From the NCBI GenBank assembly GCA_903822435.1, contig CAIJPE010000256.1, positions 1 through 33,538 on the forward strand: DNA of 33,538 nt. Direction: 5' to 3'. Position numbers and translations under genes: made by a program. Shown here piece after piece: positions 29,014-33,538 of this stretch. The stretch comes from an uncultured beta proteobacterium (GTDB lineage: Bacteria > Pseudomonadota > Gammaproteobacteria > Burkholderiales > Burkholderiaceae_C). The notes beneath the pieces were generated by a model that worked only from the letters and a program-made list of their open reading frames with translations, ran no database searches and was not told where the DNA came from. Position 1 is the stretch's first letter, and the number at the start of each line of letters is the position of its first letter.

Positions 29014-29019
29014 ATTATG
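29014..29019 (-). promoter_or_regulatory. candidate gspC -10 element next to the start codon
   Basis: CATAAT on the minus strand ends six bases before the gspC ATG, and there is no Shine-Dalgarno sequence, which suggests a leaderless transcript. No clear -35 is visible. Confidence 0.35.
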
Positions 29020-29082
29020 ATTGATGGGACCCCTGCCAGCCCGGCCGGACGGCCCACCGCGGGCCCCCTTCTCGACGCCATC

Positions 29083-29556
29083 ATGACCGACTGCCGATTC
29101 CTGCGCCGCTCTCCGCTCTGCCGGCGCGCACCCTTCGCGGGGCTCCGAGGTTCTCGCGGCTTCACGCTGATCGAGCTGATGGTGGTCCTGGTCATCATCG
29201 GCGTCCTGGGCGCGCTGATCGTGCCGAACCTGCTGGAGCGGGCCGACGACGCCCGCGTCACCGCGGCCAAGACCGATGTCAACAACCTGATGCAGGCGCT
29301 CAAGTTGTACAAGCTGGACAACCAGCGCTACCCCAGCGCCGACCAGGGCCTGGATGCACTGGTCAAGAAGCCCACCACCGGCACCGTGCCGCCGAACTGG
29401 AAGCCCTACATCGACAAGCTGCCCACCGACCCCTGGGGCCGTCCGTACCAGTATCTCAACCCGGGGGTGAAGGGCGAGATCGATGTGTTTTCCTTCGGCG
29501 CCGATGGCCAGCCCGGTGGCGAGGGCAAGAATGCCGACGTCGGGTCCTGGCAGTAG
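29083..29556 (+). CDS. gspG: type II secretion system major pseudopilin GspG
   Basis: This is the main subunit of the T2SS pseudopilus. It has 157 residues. The prepilin peptidase site is G26/F27 in GSRGFTLIELMVVLVIIGVLG, with Glu at +5. The globular part has the typical KLYKLDNQRYPSADQGLDAL, PTDPWGRPYQYLNPG and a C-terminal calcium-site region (SFGADGQPGGEGKNADVGSW). The leader of 26 residues is long. An in-frame ATG at 29017 would lengthen it to 48 and seems unlikely. It is the first gene of the plus-strand gspG-L run. Confidence 0.97.
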   Translation: MTDCRFLRRSPLCRRAPFAGLRGSRGFTLIELMVVLVIIGVLGALIVPNLLERADDARVTAAKTDVNNLMQALKLYKLDNQRYPSADQGLDALVKKPTTGTVPPNWKPYIDKLPTDPWGRPYQYLNPGVKGEIDVFSFGADGQPGGEGKNADVGSWQ

Positions 29557-30016
29557 CCGCCCCCGGCTCGGCCGGGGCTTTACCCTGATCGAGCTGCTGA
29601 TCGTGCTGGTGATCATTGCGGTGTCGGTCAGCGTGGTCACGCTGGCGCTGCGCGACGGCAACGAATCGCGGCTGGAAGAAGAGGGCGCCCGCCTGTCCTC
29701 GCTGCTCGAGATGGCCCGTGCCGAGGCCCGAGTGGCCGGCGGGCCGGTGCGCTGGATGCCGTCGCCCCTGGGGGGCGCCGACGGTGATCAGTTCCTCTTC
29801 GTGGGCCTTCCGGCCAGGCAGCAGCTTCCCAAGCGGTGGCTCGACCCTGCCACGCGCGCCCAGGTGGTGGGCGCGGGCTCGATCGTGCTGGGCCCGGACG
29901 CCATCCTCCCGCCGCAGCGCATCCTGCTGCAGCTGGGCGATCGCCGGCTGGAGCTGGCCAGCGACGGCCTGGGTCCCTTCGTCGCCGACAGCGGCGCTGC
30001 CGCGCCATCGCGATGA
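29531..30016 (+). CDS. gspH: type II secretion system minor pseudopilin GspH
   Basis: This minor pseudopilin of the T2SS pseudopilus has 161 residues. The cleavage site is G16/F17 in LGRGFTLIELLIVLVIIAV, with Glu21 at +5. The C-terminal half has LQLGDRRLELASDGLGPF, typical of GspH/FimT. The ATG lies inside gspG, giving a 26-base overlap. An earlier in-frame ATG at 29483 is less likely because it would make a very long leader. Its TGA overlaps the gspI ATG. Confidence 0.92.
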   Translation: MPTSGPGSSRPRLGRGFTLIELLIVLVIIAVSVSVVTLALRDGNESRLEEEGARLSSLLEMARAEARVAGGPVRWMPSPLGGADGDQFLFVGLPARQQLPKRWLDPATRAQVVGAGSIVLGPDAILPPQRILLQLGDRRLELASDGLGPFVADSGAAAPSR

Positions 30017-30402
30017 GGCCTGGGCCGGGCTGGGCGGCGCCAGGGCACGCGGGCCGCGGCTTCACGCTGCTGGAGGTGCTGGTGGCGCTGGCCATCGTCG
30101 CCATCGCCCTGGGGGCCGGGCTGCGCGCGGCCGGGGTGCTGACCGACAACGCGCAGCGCCTGGGCGACGTGGTGGCGGCGCAGTGGTGCGCCGACAACCA
30201 GCTCACCGGGCTGCGCCTGTCGCGCGCCTTCCCGGGCATCGGCGACGCCGACTTCAGCTGCGAGCAGCTCGGCCGCACCTACAGCGGCAAGCTGCTGACC
30301 CGGCCCACGCCGAACCCGAGCTTCCGCCGTGTGGACGCCGTGGTCAGCGACGAAGCAGGCCATGTGCTGGTCACGCTGTCCACGGTGCTCACCCGCCTAT
30401 GA
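30013..30402 (+). CDS. gspI: type II secretion system minor pseudopilin GspI
   Basis: This minor pseudopilin is part of the GspI-J-K tip complex. It has 129 residues. The cleavage site is G16/F17 in AGRGFTLLEVLVALAIVAI, with Glu at +5. WCADNQLTGLRL and the C-terminal RVDAVVSDEAGHVLVTLSTVL match the family. It overlaps gspH by four bases (ATGA) and gspJ by four bases (ATGA). Confidence 0.94.
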   Translation: MRPGPGWAAPGHAGRGFTLLEVLVALAIVAIALGAGLRAAGVLTDNAQRLGDVVAAQWCADNQLTGLRLSRAFPGIGDADFSCEQLGRTYSGKLLTRPTPNPSFRRVDAVVSDEAGHVLVTLSTVLTRL

Positions 30403-31073
30403 ACCGCACCGGTCAGGGTGGGCGGCGGCGCGGGGGCGGTTTCACGCTGATCGAGGTGCTGGTGGCCCTGGTGATCATGGCCATCCTCGCGACCATGGCC
30501 TGGCAGGGCCTGGACGGCATCCTGCGGGCCCGGGAGGGCAGCCGTGCGTCCATCGACCGCACGGTCCGGCTGGCCACCGTGCTCACCCAATGGGAGCAGG
30601 ACCTGCAAGGCCTGTACGACACGGCCGTGGTGCCACCCCTGAGCTTCGACGGGCAGACCCTGCGCCTGACCCGCCGCGCCGACGGCGGGGTGATGGTGGT
30701 GGCCTGGTCGGTGCGGGGTGGGCTGTGGCAGCGCTGGACCGGGCCGGCGCTGGTGCGCACCGGCGACTTGCAGCAAAGCTGGTTGCAGAGCCAGCAGTTG
30801 CAGGGCACCGAAGCCGGCGAGCTGACGCTGTCCGAAGGGGCCACGGCCTGGCAGGTGTATTTCAACCGCGGCGGGCAGTGGAGCAATGCGCAGTCCACCG
30901 GCGACCTGGTGTCCCCCGCGCTTCCGCCGCCCATCCCGGCCAGCGGCGCCGAGGGCCAGCCGGCCGCGGTCACGCCCCTGCGGGAAGCGTTGCCCGAGGG
31001 CGTGCGCCTGGTCATCACCCTGGGTGGGCAGACCCTCACGCGCGACATCGCCCTGGGGCCGGCCGGATCATGA
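30399..31073 (+). CDS. gspJ: type II secretion system minor pseudopilin GspJ
   Basis: This minor pseudopilin is part of the tip complex with GspI and GspK. It has 224 residues. The cleavage site is G14/F15 in GGGFTLIEVLVALVIMAIL, with Glu19 at +5. RTVRLATVLTQWEQDLQGL, LTRRADGG and WQVYFNRGGQW fit GspJ. A Pro/Ala-rich insert lies near the C-terminus (about residues 175-195). It starts and ends with four-base overlaps. Confidence 0.94.
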   Translation: MNRTGQGGRRRGGGFTLIEVLVALVIMAILATMAWQGLDGILRAREGSRASIDRTVRLATVLTQWEQDLQGLYDTAVVPPLSFDGQTLRLTRRADGGVMVVAWSVRGGLWQRWTGPALVRTGDLQQSWLQSQQLQGTEAGELTLSEGATAWQVYFNRGGQWSNAQSTGDLVSPALPPPIPASGAEGQPAAVTPLREALPEGVRLVITLGGQTLTRDIALGPAGS

Positions 31074-32065
31074 GCACCCACCGCCGCGCTGCCGCACGTC
31101 GTGGCGGCCCGCAGGGACGCCAGCGCGGCGCGGCGTTGTTGCTGGCGCTGATCATCCTGACCCTGGTGACCACCGTCACCGCTGGCATGGTGTGGCAGCA
31201 GACCCGTGCCGTGGACGTCGAATCGGCCGAGCGGGCCCGCGCCCAGGCCGGCTGGATCCTCAACGGCGCGTTGGACTGGGCACGGCTGATCCTCCGGGAG
31301 GACCAGCGCTCGGCGCGGCGGCGCGGCAATTCCTACACCTCGCTGGACGATGCCTGGTCCAAGCCGCTGGAGGAAGCCAGGCTGTCCAGCTTCCTGGCGG
31401 CCGACAAGGACAACAACGCCGACTCCGACATCGAGGCCTTCATCAGCGGCTCCATCGTCGATGCGCAGGGGCGCTTCAACATCCGGGGCCTGGTCGATCC
31501 CACGGGCAAGATCGTCAAGCCCCAGGTGGAAGCCCTGCAGCGTGTGGCCAGCCTGGCCGGCGCGCCCAGCGACACCGCCTCGCGCATCGCAGACGTCTTC
31601 AGCGCATCGATGGCGCCGCCAGCCGATACCGACCCACGGGGCACCCCGCTGCGCCCCGAGACACTGGACGACCTGGTGTGGCTGGGCATCGAGCCCGCCA
31701 CGCTCGCCCGGCTGGCCGACTGGGTGACGTTGCTGCCGGCAGTCACGACAGTGAACGCCAACACCGCCCCGCGCGAGGCCCTGGTGGCCGCCATCGATGG
31801 GCTCGACCTGGGGACCGCCGAGCGCCTGGTGCAGGCGCGCAGCCGAAAGCCCTTTGCCAGCATGGAAGCGGTGCAGGCGCTGTTGCCCGAGAAGGTGAAG
31901 GCCGATCCGGCCCGCGTGGGCATCAGCTCGAACTGGTTCGAGGTCTCCGGCCGGCTTCGCCTGGAAGAGCGGGTGCTGGAAGAACGTTCATTGCTGCAGC
32001 GGGATGGCGAGAAAGTCACGGTGCGCCGCCGCGAGCGCCACAGCTTCACGACAGTGCAACGCTGA
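31070..32065 (+). CDS. gspK: type II secretion system minor pseudopilin GspK
   Basis: This is the large minor pseudopilin that caps the T2SS tip. It has 331 residues. The leader ends at G20 before AALLLALIILTLVTTVTAG. As usual for GspK, the +5 Glu is absent (Leu25). GWILNGALDWARLILRED, the SIVDAQGRFNIRGLVD segment, TVNANTAPREALVAAI and SNWFEVSGRLRL are family hallmarks. A 69-bp gap separates it from gspL; the other pseudopilin genes overlap. Confidence 0.95.
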   Translation: MSTHRRAAARRGGPQGRQRGAALLLALIILTLVTTVTAGMVWQQTRAVDVESAERARAQAGWILNGALDWARLILREDQRSARRRGNSYTSLDDAWSKPLEEARLSSFLAADKDNNADSDIEAFISGSIVDAQGRFNIRGLVDPTGKIVKPQVEALQRVASLAGAPSDTASRIADVFSASMAPPADTDPRGTPLRPETLDDLVWLGIEPATLARLADWVTLLPAVTTVNANTAPREALVAAIDGLDLGTAERLVQARSRKPFASMEAVQALLPEKVKADPARVGISSNWFEVSGRLRLEERVLEERSLLQRDGEKVTVRRRERHSFTTVQR

Positions 32066-32134
32066 AGGTGACAATACGCCGCCCGACCGAACCCGCCGCC
32101 ACTCGCCCACCGCCCCCAGCCGAACCCCCTGCCG

Positions 32135-33538
32135 ATGTCCGTACTTGCCATCCTGCTGCCACCGAGTGAGCGCCTGACCGCCCGCGCCGTGGTCTCCGAA
32201 GGCGCCGCCGGCCTGCGCCTGCCCACGGAGTGGAGCTTCGTGCTCAGCAACGACGGGCGTACGGTGACCCTGCCGGGCACGGCGCCGCTGGCCTTGCTGC
32301 CCCGTGCCGATCGCGTGGTGCTGGTGCTGGCCGAAGCCGACGTCAGCTGGCACCGGGTGCAGATACCCAAGGCCCCGGCTGCGCGGCTGCGGTCAGCCTT
32401 GCTGGGCGTGATGGAAGAGTCGCTGCTGGATGACGACGAGGCGCTTCATTTCGCGCTCGCGCCCGGCGCGGTGGGTGGCGAGCCCGGCTGGGTCGCCGTG
32501 ACGCACCGGCCCTGGCTGGCAGCCGCGCTGGCGGCGATCGAATCCGGCGGCCTGAGCGTCGAGCGGGTCGTGGCCCGCAGCATGCCCGCCGAAACCGCGC
32601 GCGGCCACTTCTACACGGTAGGCGCCGATCCGGAAGCCGCGCCCTGGTTGTCGCTGGCCCTGCCCGACGGTGCGTTCTGCGTGCGCCTGGCCGGCGCCCT
32701 GGCCCGCGCCCTGCAGACCGGCTCGAATGCCGCCGTCCGCTGGTCGGCCACGCCGGCCGCTGCGGCCGCCGCCGAGCGCTGGCTGGGCGAAGCGGTGCCG
32801 CTGATGACCGACGCCGAGAGGGCGCTGGAAGCCACCCAGGGCACGCTGAATCTGCGCCAGTTCGACCTCGCCGCGCGGCACCGCGGCACGCGCGCGGCAC
32901 GCGAACTCGGCAAGCGTTTCCTCAGCACCGAGTGGCGCCCCGTGCGGGCCGGGTTGCTGGCCCTGGTGGCGCTTCACCTGGTCGGCCTGAATGCCTATGC
33001 CTGGCAGCAGCGCCAGGCGGTGCAGGCCAAGCGCATGGCCATGGGTGATTTGCTCAAGACCGCCCACCCGGGCGTCCGCGTCGTGCTGGACGCCCCCGTG
33101 CAGATGCAGCGGGAAACCGAGCGCCTGCGCGCCGCGGCGGGCAAGGCCGGCGACAGCGATCTCGAACCCCTCATGGCGGCTGCTGCGGCAGCATGGCCCG
33201 ACGGCATGGGCCCGGTGCAGAACCTGCGTTTCGAGCCCGGCCGCCTGATCCTGATGGCCCCGGGCCTGGGCGAAGGCCAGGTCACCCAACTGCGCGAACG
33301 GCTGCGGGCTGTCGGCTTCTCGGCCGACATGTCCGAAGGCCGGATCACCGTCACCCGCGGCGCGGGCCCGGCCCCGTCGGCAGACGGGCCGGCCACGATG
33401 GCAGCACCGATCCCGGCACCGATGGCAGCACCGATTTCGGCACCGACGGCCGTCCCGGTCACCCCGCCCCGATCCGTCGGGCCTGCCATCAGTGCGCCCG
33501 CTGGCGCCATGCCCAAGGCCACCGGCATTCCTGCTCCC
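32135..33538 (+). CDS. gspL: type II secretion system protein GspL, 3' end beyond the window
   Basis: This inner-membrane T2SS protein binds the GspE ATPase in the cytoplasm and pairs with GspM. The 468 codons present have no stop. The cytoplasmic actin-like domain spans about residues 1-260, the transmembrane segment about 271-290 (AGLLALVALHLVGLNAYAW), then a short coil and a ferredoxin-like periplasmic domain (PVQNLRFEPGRLILMAPG) to about residue 408. After that the protein runs into an Ala/Pro/Met-rich tail with an 8-residue duplication. GspL is usually near 400 residues, so the tail is extra. Confidence 0.9.
   Translation, partial: MSVLAILLPPSERLTARAVVSEGAAGLRLPTEWSFVLSNDGRTVTLPGTAPLALLPRADRVVLVLAEADVSWHRVQIPKAPAARLRSALLGVMEESLLDDDEALHFALAPGAVGGEPGWVAVTHRPWLAAALAAIESGGLSVERVVARSMPAETARGHFYTVGADPEAAPWLSLALPDGAFCVRLAGALARALQTGSNAAVRWSATPAAAAAAERWLGEAVPLMTDAERALEATQGTLNLRQFDLAARHRGTRAARELGKRFLSTEWRPVRAGLLALVALHLVGLNAYAWQQRQAVQAKRMAMGDLLKTAHPGVRVVLDAPVQMQRETERLRAAAGKAGDSDLEPLMAAAAAAWPDGMGPVQNLRFEPGRLILMAPGLGEGQVTQLRERLRAVGFSADMSEGRITVTRGAGPAPSADGPATMAAPIPAPMAAPISAPTAVPVTPPRSVGPAISAPAGAMPKATGIPAP
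33397..33444 (+). repeat. two tandem 24-bp repeats inside gspL
   Basis: GATGGCAGCACCGAT plus a 9-base end is repeated back to back, with two base differences. The copies encode MAAPIPAP and MAAPISAP in the Pro-rich tail. This is a small in-frame duplication that may vary in number between strains. Confidence 0.75.

Overview
This window is high-GC DNA (about two thirds G+C by eye) with the gene order and protein families of a betaproteobacterium of the order Burkholderiales, in the Comamonadaceae/Sphaerotilaceae neighbourhood. The pointers are pilMNOPQ next to aroK-aroB-dgt-gltB-gltD, a trimeric Omp32-type porin, and a type II secretion cluster of pseudopilin genes. It looks chromosomal and mostly housekeeping. 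There is no CRISPR array, integron, prophage or intact insertion sequence.

Left half (1-18214, all on the minus strand, so read right to left). A long co-directional run starts at about 18310 with the type IV pilus assembly genes pilM, pilN, pilO, pilP and pilQ. It continues through a 21-codon mini-ORF, a large Ig-like lipoprotein, aroK, aroB, dgt and a degenerate RayT-type transposase relative. After a 234-bp gap containing a GGGTCTGACCC motif come gltB, gltD and a lactate-dehydrogenase-family gene cut by the left edge. Many junctions are 1- or 4-base stop/start overlaps (ATGA, TGATG, TAGTG), so much of the run is probably translationally coupled.

Middle (18215-25320). A 352-bp intergenic region carries the pil promoter and, divergently, the promoter of the bifunctional penicillin-binding protein PBP1a. 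PBP1a is followed by a palindromic repeat of a dispersed type, then cyaY (frataxin, minus), divergent lptM-lysA, a bidirectional terminator, a porin (minus), coq7 (plus) and an OsmC-family gene (minus). The porin/coq7 gap contains a perfect 7-bp dyad placed between the likely porin -35 and -10.

Right half (25321-33538). Between osmC and ilvA lies a compact unit made of an extended -10 promoter, an operator-like inverted repeat, a strong 5' hairpin, an anti-Shine-Dalgarno-like CU-rich stretch and an intrinsic terminator. I read it as a small RNA of about 97 nt, and it is the most interesting object in the window. It is followed by ilvA (threonine deaminase), a divergent CobT-like gene with altered catalytic motifs, gspC on the minus strand, and the plus-strand type II secretion genes gspG-H-I-J-K-L. 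gspL is still open at the right edge.

Together the window covers two related envelope machines (type IV pilus and T2SS), cell-wall growth (PBP1a, DAP/lysine synthesis), aromatic and branched-chain amino acid synthesis, ammonia assimilation, ubiquinone synthesis and iron-sulfur support. No complete new defence or mobile system is visible. The less ordinary parts are the candidate sRNA, the Ig-like lipoprotein and mini-ORF inside the pil-aro operon, the RayT relative that has lost its HUH motif, the divergent CobT, and the LDH-like enzyme coupled to glutamate synthase.
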